Source of the DNA: Sorangium cellulosum | Lineage (GTDB): Bacteria; Myxococcota_A; Polyangia; Polyangiales; Polyangiaceae | Assembly: GCF_004135735.1 (NCBI RefSeq) | Contig: NZ_CP012670.1 | Coordinates: 10,558,501-10,622,500, forward strand | Direction of reading: 5' to 3' | Length of the DNA stretch: 64,000 nt | Shown: positions 6,889 through 16,332 of the stretch, piece by piece | How the letters are laid out: each line of letters opens with the position of its first letter | Position numbering within the stretch: the first letter of the stretch is position 1 | The notes under the pieces: generated by a model | Database searches by the model: none | The model's input: the letters and a program-made list of their open reading frames with translations, nothing else | Told to the model about the DNA's origin: nothing | Position numbers and translations under genes: made by a program

Positions 6889-8928
6889 ATGGGCGCGACG
6901 TCGCGCCCTCGCGCCGCCGGCACGCTGGCCGGCGCTTCGGGGGAGGCGTCTCGGGGGGGCGTGAAATCGGCTCAAGACCAGCGGAAAAGCACGGACATCG
7001 CGGCGCCGCCCCGCGTCGAGACCCCGGACCCCGGGCGGGTTTGCCCCGCTCCCGGGGGGCCTCCCTCGGACCTGTTCAGCGGGGGCGAGCTCTATGCGGC
7101 GCTCGAGCAGGCCGGGGTGGCCCTGGCCCAGGGGGAGCCGCCGACGGCGAGGATCCTGCGGGCCAACCGGGAGTTCTGCGAGCTGACGGGCTATTCCGAG
7201 GCGGAGCTCCTGGAGCGCACCTTCTTCGACCTCACGCACCCCGAGGATCGCGCGATGGATCAGGCCCTGTACGAGCAGGCGGCGCGCGGATTGAAGCGCG
7301 CGTGGCGCAGCGAGAAGCGCTATGTCCGCAAGGACGGCGAGATCCGCTGGGTGGCGGTGCGCGGCGCGGCGATCTGGGACGAGCACGGGACGCCGGTCCG
7401 CACCGTCGGGATCATCATCGACATCACCGGGCTCAAGCGGGCCGAGGAGGCGCTGCGCCGGAGCGAGGACCGTTACCGGTGCCTGGTCGAGGCCACGGCG
7501 GAGACGGTCTGGATCACGTCGCCGGACGGGCTCACCACCAGCGAATCGCCGTGCTGGTACGCCATGACCGGCCAGCGGCCCGAAGAGATGCTCGGCCTCG
7601 GCTGGCTGGAGTCCGTTCACCCGGACGACCGCGATCGCACCCTGCGGCGCTGGACACACGCGATCACGACGATCTCGCGCTACGAGGCGGAGTACCGGGT
7701 CCGCTCCGCCGACGGCGGCTATCGCTTCACGCTGGCGCGGGCGGTGCCCGTCGTGGACCGCGACGGGCGCGTGCGCGAGTGGGTCGGGATGAACATCGAC
7801 ATCACCGAGCGGAAGCGGGCGGAGGAGTCGCTGCGGGAGGCCGATCGCCGCAAGGACGAGTTCCTCGCGATGCTGGCGCACGAGCTGCGGAACCCGCTCT
7901 CGGCCATGCAGTTCGCGCTCGGCGTGTCGCAGCTCTCCTCGGTGCCCGAGGCGCGGCGGGCGTGGGCGCTGTCGGTGATGCAGCGGCAGCTCCGGCAGCT
8001 CGGCCGCATGGTCGACGACCTGCTCGACGTCTCGCGGATCACGCGCGGCAAGATCGTGCTGAAGAAGGAGCCGATCGATCTCCGCCACGTCATCCATCAG
8101 GCCGTTGCGGCGGCCGGGCCGAGCATCGACGCGTCGAAGCACGAGCTCTCGGTGGCGGTGGGCGAGGGGCCGTACTGGGTGTTCGGCGACCCGGCGCGCC
8201 TGGAGCAGGTGATCGTCAACCTGCTCACGAACGCCGCGAAGTACACGCGCGAGGGCGGGCGGATCTGGCTCACGGCCGGCCGCGAGGGCGCAGAGGTGGC
8301 GATCCGGGTGAGGGACACGGGGATCGGGATCCCCGCGGAGATGCTGCCGCGCATCTTCGACCTGTTCGAGCAGGCGCACCCGACGCTCGACCCCTCGCGC
8401 GGCGGGCTCGGGATCGGGCTCACGCTGGTGAAGCGGCTCGTGGAGATGCACGGGGGCGCGGTGTCGGCGGCGAGCGAGGGGGAGGGGCGCGGCAGCGAGC
8501 TCACGGTGCGCCTGCCGGTCACGGAGGAGCCCGCGCGCCCGCGGGAGCAGGCCGCGCCGTCCGGGCGCGGGCTCGCGCGCCGGGTGCTCGTGGTGGACGA
8601 CAACCGCGACCACGCGCAGGGCCTCTCGCTCCTCCTCGAGCAGGCGGGGCACGCGGTCGCGCTGGCCCACGACGGGCCGTCGGCGCTGGAGACGGCGCGG
8701 CGCTTCGCGCCCGAGGTGATCCTGCTCGACATCGGGCTGCCGGACCTCGACGGCTACGAGGTCGCCCGGCGGCTGCGCGAGGAGCAGGGCGAGCGCGCGC
8801 TGCGGATCGTCGCGCTCACCGGCTACGGGCAGCACGACGACCGGCGCAGGTCCAGGGAGGCCGGGTGCGATGCCCACCTGGTCAAGCCGGTGGCGCACGA
8901 GGTGCTGCTCGAGCAGATCGCGGGCTGA
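6889..8928 (+). CDS. Hybrid sensor histidine kinase, PAS-PAS-HisKA-HATPase-REC
   Basis: A soluble sensor of 679 residues with no membrane segment. Two PAS domains (about residues 65-190 and 195-310, each ending in an IDITGLKRAEE or IDITERKRAEE motif) are followed by HisKA with the phospho-accepting His331 in MLAHELRNPL. Then come HATPase_c with N box NLLTNAAKYT, DTGIGIP and GGLGIGL, and a receiver domain with phospho-acceptor Asp614 in VILLDIGLPD. All catalytic residues are present. The start is uncertain: ATG 6889 is used, but GTG 6961 or an earlier ATG at 6805 is possible because the first 60 residues are low-complexity. There is no partner response regulator next door. Confidence 0.92.
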   Translation: MGATSRPRAAGTLAGASGEASRGGVKSAQDQRKSTDIAAPPRVETPDPGRVCPAPGGPPSDLFSGGELYAALEQAGVALAQGEPPTARILRANREFCELTGYSEAELLERTFFDLTHPEDRAMDQALYEQAARGLKRAWRSEKRYVRKDGEIRWVAVRGAAIWDEHGTPVRTVGIIIDITGLKRAEEALRRSEDRYRCLVEATAETVWITSPDGLTTSESPCWYAMTGQRPEEMLGLGWLESVHPDDRDRTLRRWTHAITTISRYEAEYRVRSADGGYRFTLARAVPVVDRDGRVREWVGMNIDITERKRAEESLREADRRKDEFLAMLAHELRNPLSAMQFALGVSQLSSVPEARRAWALSVMQRQLRQLGRMVDDLLDVSRITRGKIVLKKEPIDLRHVIHQAVAAAGPSIDASKHELSVAVGEGPYWVFGDPARLEQVIVNLLTNAAKYTREGGRIWLTAGREGAEVAIRVRDTGIGIPAEMLPRIFDLFEQAHPTLDPSRGGLGIGLTLVKRLVEMHGGAVSAASEGEGRGSELTVRLPVTEEPARPREQAAPSGRGLARRVLVVDDNRDHAQGLSLLLEQAGHAVALAHDGPSALETARRFAPEVILLDIGLPDLDGYEVARRLREEQGERALRIVALTGYGQHDDRRRSREAGCDAHLVKPVAHEVLLEQIAG

Positions 8929-8995
8929 GCGGGGCGGCGTCGTGGGCGCTCGGCGAGGGGAGGCGCGCCCGGTCGGCCCGGCCCTCGGAGCGGGC

Positions 8996-9682
8996 CTACG
9001 GAGGGGGTGAACCGCCCGCGCCCTCGGCCAGGGGCGAGGTGTCGAGGCGCGCCAGGAGGTCGGCTGGATCGTCGTAGATCGCGAGGGCGCCCGCGAGGCC
9101 GCTGTCGGTCCAGCCGCCCGAGCGGACGGCGATCGTGCGCAGGCCGGCCCTGCCCGCCGCCTCGATGTCGTAGGGCGTGTCGCCGATCATCACGACCTCG
9201 TCGGCGGCGAGCCCCAGCTTGTCGAGCGCCGCCTGCACGATGTCGGGGTCCGGCTTGGACTGCTCGGCGTCGCTCGCCGACGTGGCGCTCTCGACCACCC
9301 CGTCGCCGCCCGCGATCTCGAGCAGCTTGCGCAGCTTCTCCTGCCGGGCCGAGCTGGCGACCGCGATCTTGATCCCGCGGCGGTGGAGCGCCTCCAGGAG
9401 CTCCTTCGCGCCCGGGAGCGCGCGGATCTCGGGCAGATACTGCTTCATGAAGATCTCCGAGACGCGCTCGGTGATCCGCTCCCCCTCCGGGCTGTCGCTG
9501 GAGATGCCCATCACCTGCGGGAGGAGCTTGTCGCCCCCCATCCCGATGCGCCGCCGCACCTCGTCGAACCGGGCGTCGTGCCCGAGCTCCTTCAGCGCGT
9601 CGACCCACGAGCGCGCGTGCGCGTCGTTGCTGTCGACCAGGGTGCCATCGACATCGAAGATCACGCCGCGAATGGCTGCCAT
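8996..9682 (-). CDS. HAD-superfamily phosphatase, beta-phosphoglucomutase-like
   Basis: A 228-residue hydrolase with the four HAD motifs: FDVDGTLVDSN (nucleophile and acid Asp), ASSARQ (Ser), K in SKPDPD, and MIGDTPYDIEAA (Mg-binding acids). A helical cap lies between motifs I and II. The substrate is probably a small sugar phosphate or phosphoglycolate but cannot be deduced. The start at ATG 9682 puts motif I at residue 8, as is normal. The gene is convergent with the kinase, and its C-terminal tail is a short Gly/Pro-rich stretch. Confidence 0.9.
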   Translation of the reverse strand: MAAIRGVIFDVDGTLVDSNDAHARSWVDALKELGHDARFDEVRRRIGMGGDKLLPQVMGISSDSPEGERITERVSEIFMKQYLPEIRALPGAKELLEALHRRGIKIAVASSARQEKLRKLLEIAGGDGVVESATSASDAEQSKPDPDIVQAALDKLGLAADEVVMIGDTPYDIEAAGRAGLRTIAVRSGGWTDSGLAGALAIYDDPADLLARLDTSPLAEGAGGSPPP

Positions 9683-9813
9683 GTCCGGGCTCTCCCTCTG
9701 TTCCTGGTGCGCCCCCTGGCGCTGCGTGGCGTCGACTCGGGGAGGCGGCCCGTCCGCCTGACGCGGCCGGCGTGGGGCGGCGCGGCGCCGAGCGCGCCTG
9801 GACGGGCGCGCGC

Positions 9814-9921
9814 TCAATCGTCCTCCTCGTGGGTCCTGATGGCCAGCATGTAGTCCACGATCGCGTCCACGTCCGCGTCCGGGCTCTCCATTTCGTCGAA
9901 GGCCGGCATCGCGCCGAGCCC
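9814..9921 (-). pseudogene. C-terminal scrap of a c-type cytochrome
   Basis: The last 35 codons read GLGAMPAFDEMESPDADV followed by DAIVDYMLAIRT. This is the methionine-ligand loop and terminal helix of a class I cytochrome c. No CxxCH haem site lies upstream in any frame, and the sequence beyond 9921 is a direct repeat rather than the rest of the gene, so only the 3' end survives. Confidence 0.6.
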
Positions 9922-9942
9922 GCTTCGCGCCCGAGGCTGCCT

Positions 9943-10018
9943 GGCCTGCGCCGCACGGCGATCTGGGCCGCGCCGCACGGCGTCTGGCCTGCGCCGCACG
10001 GCGATCTGGGCCGCGCCG
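9943..10018. repeat. 33-bp direct repeat, two copies
   Basis: The same 33 bp, beginning GGCCTGCGCCGCACGGCGAT, occur at 9943-9975 and 9986-10018, a period of 43 bp. The 10-bp spacer (CACGGCGTCT) resembles part of the unit. It sits exactly where the upstream part of the cytochrome scrap should be, so repeat expansion or deletion may have destroyed that gene. Confidence 0.85.
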
Positions 10019-10166
10019 AGGGCCGGCACGTCGGCGCGCGCTGGGCCGCGGATCTCGTCTATCCTGCGATGGCGCCGCGCGCGCGGGCGCTCTCTCCGGC
10101 GCGCCCGCGGCACGACGGGCGCGTCTCCGAGGAGCGGTCGCGGAACGACCGCATGGACAGGTGATC

Positions 10167-10880
10167 ATGAAGCGCGATGAGATCGAGCCGTACGGCACCC
10201 TGCGCGAGCTCGCGCCGGGCCTGGTTTGCCTCGATGGCCGCTGGAAGAAGGCCCCGTTCGGCAGGAGGATGACGGTGATCCGCCTCGGCGGCGGGGGGCT
10301 CCTGGTCCACAACGCGATCCGGCTCCGGGAGGAGGACTACGGGGCGCTCGACGCGCTCGGCGAGGTCCGGATCATCGTGGCCCCGAACAAGATGCACAGC
10401 AGCGAGGCGCACGTGTACAAGCTGCGGTATCCCGAGGCCCGGCTCTACGCCTCCCGCGCGTCGACCGGGGCGATCGCGGGGCGGTGTCCGGTCGACGGGA
10501 CGTTGCCGGGCGACTGGGATCCTTCCCTCGACCAGGAGGTGGCGTGCTTCGAGTTCGGCGGGACGCGGATGCTCCACGAGAGCGTGTTCTTTCACCGTGC
10601 GAGCCGGACGCTCGTCCTGACGGATCTCGTCTTCAACCTGCAGGACGACGTGGAGGGCGCGACCCGGTGGTTCTTCCGGATCAACCGGATCCACAAGCGG
10701 TTCGGCCCGAGCCGGATCTTCCGGCACGTGTTCGTCCGTGACCGGGAGGAGGCGCGCGCGTCGTTTCGGCGGCTCATGGAGTGGGACTTCGACCGGGTGA
10801 TCATGAGTCACGGCGAGATCCTGGAGTCGGGCGGCAAGGCGGCGATGCGGCGCGGCTTCGAGGAGATGGGCCTGGCGTGA
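10167..10880 (+). CDS. DUF4336 (metallo-beta-lactamase-fold-like) protein
   Basis: A protein of 237 residues matching the DUF4336 pattern: an N-terminal strand (LAPGLVCLDGRW), VIRLGGGGLLVHNAI, the loop IIVAPNKMHSSEAHVYK with the His of the family, LVLTDLVFNL, and a final MSHGEILESGGK. The fold is thought to derive from metallo-beta-lactamases with reduced metal ligands; no reaction is known. ATG 10167 is preferred over the GTG at 10161 because GACAGG sits 6 bp upstream of it. It is monocistronic and followed by a long repeat-rich gap. Confidence 0.85.
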   Translation: MKRDEIEPYGTLRELAPGLVCLDGRWKKAPFGRRMTVIRLGGGGLLVHNAIRLREEDYGALDALGEVRIIVAPNKMHSSEAHVYKLRYPEARLYASRASTGAIAGRCPVDGTLPGDWDPSLDQEVACFEFGGTRMLHESVFFHRASRTLVLTDLVFNLQDDVEGATRWFFRINRIHKRFGPSRIFRHVFVRDREEARASFRRLMEWDFDRVIMSHGEILESGGKAAMRRGFEEMGLA

Positions 10881-10967
10881 GCGGCGGCTGGGCCGAGCGG
10901 CGGGGACCAGCTCGTACAAATTCAAAGGGTTGTGGCCCCCGTCGGCTCCGTCGCGGAGCGTGGCCGT

Positions 10968-11447
10968 GAACGTGGACGTGGACGTGGACGTGGACGTGGA
11001 CGTGGACGTGGACGTCTCATCATCCGTCACATCTCGCTCAAGTCCTCGAAATGATTAAACTTTGCCCTCTGGGCAAATACGATGGATTTCGCGTGGTTAG
11101 GCGAGATGTGATGGACGCTCGGACGTGGACGTGGACGTGGACGTGGTCGTGGTCGTGGTCGTGGTCGTCGACGACACAATCGTGGACGTGAACGATCTGC
11201 CTCATTCCTCGCTCTCAGCGGTCCGCTGGCAGCTCGCTCCCCTTGCGGGCGGGGTGAGCTGGCTGGTTCGTGGAAATGAGAGCGGCGACTACCGGGAGAC
11301 GTTCACGTTCACGACTGAGCCGTTGACGACCACGACCACGACCACGACCACGTCCACGACCACGTCCACGACCACGACCACGTCCACGACCACGTCCACG
11401 TCCACGTCCACGTCCACGTCCACGTCCACGTCCACGTCCACGTTCAC
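10968..11447. repeat. Hexanucleotide arrays: (GTGGAC)n twice, then inverted (GTCCAC/GACCAC)n
   Basis: Runs of GTGGAC fill 10968-11014 and 11121-11169, the latter drifting into GTGGTC. At 11325-11447 the reverse-complement units (CCACGT, ACGACC) run for 120 bp. The arrays could pair with each other across about 300 bp. Open frames through them encode only Val-Asp or Thr-Ser repeats and are rejected as genes. The sequence between the arrays (11030-11110) is markedly AT-richer and shows nothing coding. Confidence 0.9.
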
Positions 11448-11676
11448 GTTGGTGACCGCTGAGGGGGCGACGGTTCGGGATTGGGGCGCCGAGCGCGGGC
11501 GGACGAGCTTGGGTAACGGTTGACGCCAATGCGCAGGGGGGCGGCAATCATCACCAGGGAGCCACCGTCAGTTTGAGCGATGCGCCCTCGCGGTTTTCTC
11601 TCCCATCGGCTGATCGCTGCGGAACTCCAACGTGATCGGCGTTCTAGCGCTACTGCGGGAAGGCGGGCCGAGAGGC

Positions 11677-11782
11677 GAACCGCCATGACGCCAAGGGCGC
11701 CAAGAAACCAGGGAAGTAGAAGGGGAAACTGGCGGGACAACCCTTCCCCTCTCTCCTTGGCGTCCTTGGCGCCATGGCGGTT
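11677..11782. repeat. Imperfect inverted repeat, MITE-like
   Basis: AACCGCCATGACGCCAAGGG (starting 11678, arm to 11704) pairs with the arm 11756-11782, which reads CCTTGGCGCCATGGCGGTT near its end, at roughly 25 of 27 positions. A second inner pair, AAGGGGAA with TTCCCCT, continues the stem. The element is about 106 bp, has no reading frame and lies 80 bp downstream of the lipoprotein stop codon. Confidence 0.75.
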
Positions 11783-11863
11783 CTTCTGCTGATCCGGGGC
11801 AACTTCCCACCGTCGCGCTAGGCCGAGCCGCTGCGGGCTCGCCTGAGCGGCCGCCCGGATCGA

Positions 11864-12256
11864 TCAGGGGGGAGCGTACTCGATCGCGCTGACGCCCTGG
11901 GCCTCGGGGAGCACGGTCACGATCGCCCGCGCCCCGGCGGAGCTCGACGGCAGCGCGGAGCGGACGACGACGAGCCAGGTCCGGTCGCTCCTGCGCGCGA
12001 CGAGGATGCCGCACCGGTCGCCCGGGGGCGTGCCGAAGCGCGCCCCCGGCTCCTCGACGAGCCGCGCCCGGGAGGCGGCGCAGTCGCGGACATCGAAGTT
12101 GCGATTCGCCAGCGCGGCGATCGCCGCGTTCGCGGCGCGCCGGGGGAGGTCCTCGTCGTCCGCCGGGGTGGCGGGGTCCACGGGCGCGGGGCCGCACGCC
12201 GGGGCGAGCGCCGCGAGGAGGAGGGTCCGGAGGGGCCAACGTGCCATCGCGCGCAT
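11864..12256 (-). CDS. Small hypothetical lipoprotein
   Basis: The 130-residue product starts with a lipoprotein signal peptide (RTLLLAALAPACG, lipobox Ala-Pro-Ala-Cys), so it is probably anchored to a membrane after export. The mature part contains an NRNFDVRDC segment, a second Cys in GDRCGILVARR, and a strand TWLVVVRSALP. No family is recognised. ATG 12256 is chosen because GGAG lies 5 bp upstream. It is divergent from the PD-(D/E)XK array that begins beyond 12310. Confidence 0.65.
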   Translation of the reverse strand: MRAMARWPLRTLLLAALAPACGPAPVDPATPADDEDLPRRAANAAIAALANRNFDVRDCAASRARLVEEPGARFGTPPGDRCGILVARRSDRTWLVVVRSALPSSSAGARAIVTVLPEAQGVSAIEYAPP

Positions 12257-12492
12257 CACGCTCCAGTCCTATCCCGGCGGCGGCCCCACGGGAAGCCCTC
12301 TGCCGCGATCCCTCATCGAGCCCCGTGCCCTGACGCCGGGGCGCATGGACGCCACACGGCGTGACCAACCCGTCGAGCCGGCCGGAATTCAGGAGCGGGA
12401 GGCGGTTGCTCCGCTCCGTGCGGGGCCGCCGCAGGCGCCAGGCACGCCGCCTGGAGATCGAGCAGGGCTGCAAAGCCCCGAGAGACTGTCCG

Positions 12493-13425
12493 ATGCCCTC
12501 AATGACCCATGAAGCGCTGGTGGAGCTGTTCAAGAACCGGCCGACGCTGGCCGCCGAGATGCTGCGAGACGCGCTCGGCCAGCCGGTCCCGACGTTCACG
12601 GAGGCGCGCGTCGAGTCCTCCGACCTCACCGAGATCATTCCCTCGACCCGCCGGGCGGATGTCATCGTCGTGCTGCTGGTCGGCGCGCAGCAGCGGCCGG
12701 CGATGGCGATCGTGGTGGAGGTCCAGCTCGGCGTGGACCCGGACAAGCCATACGTGTGGCCGGCGTACGTCATTTTGACGAGGGCCCGGCACCGCTGCCC
12801 GACCCGGCTCTTGGTCGTGACGATCGACCCGGAGATGGTGCGCTGGTGCGCGCGGCCGATCGAGACGGGGCACCCCGGCTGGGTGCTGAGGCCGCTGGTG
12901 CTCGGGCCCGAGGGCGTCCCGGTCGTGACGGACGTCGAGCAGGCGAAGGCCGCGCCCGAGGTGGCGGTGCTGTCGGCGATGGCGCACGGGCAGGGCGAGG
13001 CGGCGGAGGCGATCGGGGTGGCGTTCCTGACGGCGGCGGCCGGGCTCGACCAGGAGCGGCGCGCCCTGTACGCAGACGTGGTGCTATCCTCGCTGAACGC
13101 AGCGGCGAGGCGGATGCTGGAGGCGATGATGAAGAGCGGATACGAGTTTCAGAGTGAGTTCGCGCGCAGCTACGTGGCGAAGGGCATCGAGAAGGGCATC
13201 GAGAAGGGCATCGAGCGGGGCCGGGAGGAAGGGATGCGGGAGGGCACCCTGAAGGCCAAGGCGCACGACGTGCTCGCCGTCCTCGAGGCCCGCGGGCTGG
13301 AGGTCCCCGCCGAGGTGCGGGAGCGCGTCCTCGCGAGCACCGACGTTGCCGAGCTGGACCGCTGGATCCGCCGCGCTGCGGTCGTCCACCACGCGACAGA
13401 GCTTCTCGCCATCAACGGCTCCTGA
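12493..13425 (+). CDS. PD-(D/E)XK nuclease/transposase-like protein, array copy 1
   Basis: The 310-residue protein has a PD-(D/E)XK-like core: D56 in RRADVIVVLL and E76-V-Q78 in IVVEVQLGVD, followed by KPYVWPAY. The same order is found in Rpn-like putative transposase/nucleases of actinomycetes and myxobacteria. Then come LLVVTID, LSAMAHGQGEAAE and YEFQSEFARSYVAKG. The C-terminal linker is a row of GIEKGIEKGIERGREEG repeats, then a helical end. The x in ExK is Val and the Lys is replaced by Gln, so catalytic activity is uncertain. The start ATG 12493 is conserved in all four copies. Confidence 0.8.
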   Translation: MPSMTHEALVELFKNRPTLAAEMLRDALGQPVPTFTEARVESSDLTEIIPSTRRADVIVVLLVGAQQRPAMAIVVEVQLGVDPDKPYVWPAYVILTRARHRCPTRLLVVTIDPEMVRWCARPIETGHPGWVLRPLVLGPEGVPVVTDVEQAKAAPEVAVLSAMAHGQGEAAEAIGVAFLTAAAGLDQERRALYADVVLSSLNAAARRMLEAMMKSGYEFQSEFARSYVAKGIEKGIEKGIERGREEGMREGTLKAKAHDVLAVLEARGLEVPAEVRERVLASTDVAELDRWIRRAAVVHHATELLAINGS

Positions 13426-13986
13426 ACGTCGATGTCGTCCTCACGGTGATCGAGCTCGCGCCTCGGTCCTGGAGGCAGCCCATCGAGACCACCGAGGCCC
13501 GGCAGCGGCTCGCTGTCAGCCCGTGAACCCGGGCACCGGCCCTGCTGGCCGCGTGAGCGCCTCGGCGCCTGCTCTGCATTGCCGGCAGCTTCCAGCGACG
13601 CCGCGCTTGCCGCGGGCGGGCACCGCGCGCCGACGCTGGCGAGGCGGCGCGGTCCCACCGCGTTGGGTCGTCGCGCCCCGCCTGCGGCCGCTCGCGCCGC
13701 CGCCTGCGGCCGCTCTCGTGGGACTCAGGCTCGGCACCCACCCTGCGGCCCGGCCTCGGCGGCCGATGCGCTCGACTTACCGATACGCCGTCCCTTTCGT
13801 GGAGTCCCGTGCCCTGACATCGGGGGGCACACGGCGCTCCCACGGTCATTCCGCGTGACCAGCCTGGCGAGCCGGCCGGAATTCAAGAACGGGAGGTAGT
13901 TGCTCCGGCCCCTGCGGGAGACACCGCGCGAGCCTGGCGCGCTGCCTGAGCTCCAGTGTGGATGTGACTTGCCGGGAGACCCCCCG

Positions 13987-14871
13987 ATGCCCTCAATGAC
14001 CCATGAAGCCCTGGTAGAGCTGTTCAAGAACCGGCCGACGCTGGCCGCCGAGATGCTGCGAGACGCGCTCGGCCAGCCGGTCCCGACGTTCACGGAGGCG
14101 CGCGTCGAGTCCTCCGACCTCACCGAGATCATTCCCTCGACCCGCCGGGCGGATGTCATCGTCGTGCTGCTGGTCGGCGCGCAGCAGCGGCCGGCGATGG
14201 CGATCGTGGTGGAGGTCCAGCTCGGCGTGGACCCGGACAAGCCGTACGTGTGGCCGGCGTACGTCATCTTGACGAGGGCCCGGCACCGCTGCCCGACCCG
14301 GCTCTTGGTCGTGACGATCGACCTGGAGATGGTGCGCTGGTGCGCGCGGCCGATCGAGACGGGGCACCCTGGCTGGGTGCTGAAGCCGCTGGTGCTCGGG
14401 CCCGAGGGCGTCCCGGTCGTGACGGACGTCGAGCAGGCGAAGGCCGCGCCCGAGATGGCGGTGCTGTCGGCGATGGCGCACGGGCAGGGCGAGGCGGCGG
14501 AGGCGATCGGGGTGGCGTTCCTGACGGCGGCGGCCGGGCTCGACCAGGAGCGGCGCGCCCTGTACGCGGACGTGGTGCTATCCTCGCTGAACGCAGCGGC
14601 GAGGCGGATGCTGGAGGCGATGATGAAGAGCGGATACGAGTTTCAGAGTGAATTTGCGCGCGGCTACGTGGCGAAGGGCATCGAGCAGGGCACCCTGAAG
14701 GCCAAGGCGCACGACGTGCTCGCCTTCCTCGAGGCCCGCGGGCTGGAGGTCCCCGCCGAGGTGCGGGAGCGCGTCCTCGCGAGCACCGACGTTGCCGAGC
14801 TGGACCGCTGGATCCGCCGCGCGGCGGTCGTCCACCACGCGACAGAGCTTCTCGCCATCAACGGCTCCTGA
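13987..14871 (+). CDS. PD-(D/E)XK nuclease/transposase-like protein, array copy 2
   Basis: Almost identical to copy 1 through residue 220, with a few substitutions (Pro to Leu in TIDLEMVRW, Val to Met in APEMAVL). It differs mainly in the linker: YVAKGIEQGTLKAKAHD, where the GIEKG repeats and the RGREEGMREG stretch have been lost by an in-frame deletion. At 294 residues it is the shortest of the four. The frame is intact, so it should still make protein. The C-terminal helical end (FLEARGLEVPAEVRERVLAS) is the same as in the others. Confidence 0.8.
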   Translation: MPSMTHEALVELFKNRPTLAAEMLRDALGQPVPTFTEARVESSDLTEIIPSTRRADVIVVLLVGAQQRPAMAIVVEVQLGVDPDKPYVWPAYVILTRARHRCPTRLLVVTIDLEMVRWCARPIETGHPGWVLKPLVLGPEGVPVVTDVEQAKAAPEMAVLSAMAHGQGEAAEAIGVAFLTAAAGLDQERRALYADVVLSSLNAAARRMLEAMMKSGYEFQSEFARGYVAKGIEQGTLKAKAHDVLAFLEARGLEVPAEVRERVLASTDVAELDRWIRRAAVVHHATELLAINGS

Positions 14872-15411
14872 ACGTCGATGTCGTCCTCACGGTGATCGAG
14901 CTCGCGCCTCGGTCCTGGAGGCAGCCCCTCGAGACCACCGAGGCCCGGCAGCGGCTCGCTGCCAGCCCGTGGACCCGGGCGCCGGCCCTGCTGGCCGCGT
15001 GAACGCCTCGGCGCCTGCTCTGCATTGCCCGGTAGCTTTCAGCGACGCCGCGCTTTCCGCGGGCGGGCACCGCTCGCCGACGCTGGCGAGGCGGCGCGAT
15101 CCCACCGCGTTGGGTCGTCGCGCCCCGCCTGCGGCCGCTCTCGTGGGACTCAGGCCAGGCACTCACGCTGCGGCCCGGCCTCGGCGGCCGATGCGCTCGA
15201 CTTACCGATACGCCGTCCCTTTCGTGGAGTCCCGTGCCCTGACATCGGGGGGCATACGGCGCTCCCACGATCATTCCGCGTGACCAACCTGGCGAGCCGG
15301 CCGGAATTCAAGAACGGGAGGTAGTTGCTCCGGCCCCTGCGGGAGACACCGCACGAGCCTGGCGCGCTGCCTGAGCTCCAGTGTGGATGTGACTTGCCGG
15401 GAGACCCCCCG

Positions 15412-16332
15412 ATGCCCTCAATGACCCATGAAGCCCTGGTAGAGCTGTTCAAGAACCGGCCGACGCTGGCCGCCGAGATGCTGCGAGACGCGCTCGGCCA
15501 GCCGGTCCCGACGTTCACGGAGGCGCGCGTCGAGTCCTCCGACCTCACCGAGATCATTCCCTCGACCCGCCGGGCGGATGTCATCGTCGTGCTGCTGGTC
15601 GGCGCGCAGCAGCGGCCCGCGATGGCGATCGTGGTGGAGGTCCAGCTCGGCGTGGACCCGGACAAGCCGTACGTGTGGCCGGCGTACGTCATCTTGACGA
15701 GGGCCCGGCACCGCTGCCCGACCCGGCTGCTGGTCGTGACGATCGACCCGGAGATGGTGCGCTGGTGCTCGCGGCCGATCGAGACGGGGCACCCTGGCTG
15801 GGTGCTGAAGCCGCTGGTGCTCGGGCCCGAGGGTGTCCCGGTCGTGACGGACGTCGAGCAGGCGAAGGCCGCGCCCGAGGTGGCGGTGCTGTCGGCGATG
15901 GCGCACGGGCAGGGCGCGGCGGCGGAGGCGATCGGGGTGGCGTTCCTGACGGCGGCGGCCGGGCTCGACCAGGAGCGGCGCGCCCTGTACGCGGACGTGG
16001 TGCTATCCTCGCTGAACGCGGCGGCGAGGCGGATGCTGGAGGCGATGATGAAGAGCGGATACGAGTTTCAGAGTGAGTTCGCGCGCGGCTACGTGGCGAA
16101 GGGCCTCGAGAAGGGCCTCGAGCGGGGCCGGGAGGAAGGGATGCGGGAGGGCACCCTGAAGGCCAAGGCGCACGACGTGCTCGCCGTCCTCGAGGCCCGC
16201 GGGCTGGAGGTCCCCGCCGAGGTGCGGGAGCGCGTCCTCGCGAGCACCGACGTTGCCGAGCTGGACCGCTGGATCCGCCGCGCGGCGGTCGTCCACCACG
16301 CGACAGAGCTTCTCGCCATCAACGGCTCCTGA
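15412..16332 (+). CDS. PD-(D/E)XK nuclease/transposase-like protein, array copy 3
   Basis: 306 residues, core identical to copy 1 apart from scattered changes (RWCSRPIE instead of RWCARPIE, GQGAAAE). The linker reads KGLEKGLERGREEGMREG: two repeat units with Leu in place of Ile. D56, E76 and Q78 are kept. Like the others it has a conserved AGCTTGCC-poor leader with no clear Shine-Dalgarno next to the ATG; CCGGGAGACC 12 bp upstream is the nearest candidate. Confidence 0.8.
   Translation: MPSMTHEALVELFKNRPTLAAEMLRDALGQPVPTFTEARVESSDLTEIIPSTRRADVIVVLLVGAQQRPAMAIVVEVQLGVDPDKPYVWPAYVILTRARHRCPTRLLVVTIDPEMVRWCSRPIETGHPGWVLKPLVLGPEGVPVVTDVEQAKAAPEVAVLSAMAHGQGAAAEAIGVAFLTAAAGLDQERRALYADVVLSSLNAAARRMLEAMMKSGYEFQSEFARGYVAKGLEKGLERGREEGMREGTLKAKAHDVLAVLEARGLEVPAEVRERVLASTDVAELDRWIRRAAVVHHATELLAINGS

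Noticed and set aside
11125..11523. Open frame rich in Val-Asp and Thr repeats
   Set aside because: It only translates the hexanucleotide arrays; there is no ribosome-binding site or non-repeat domain.
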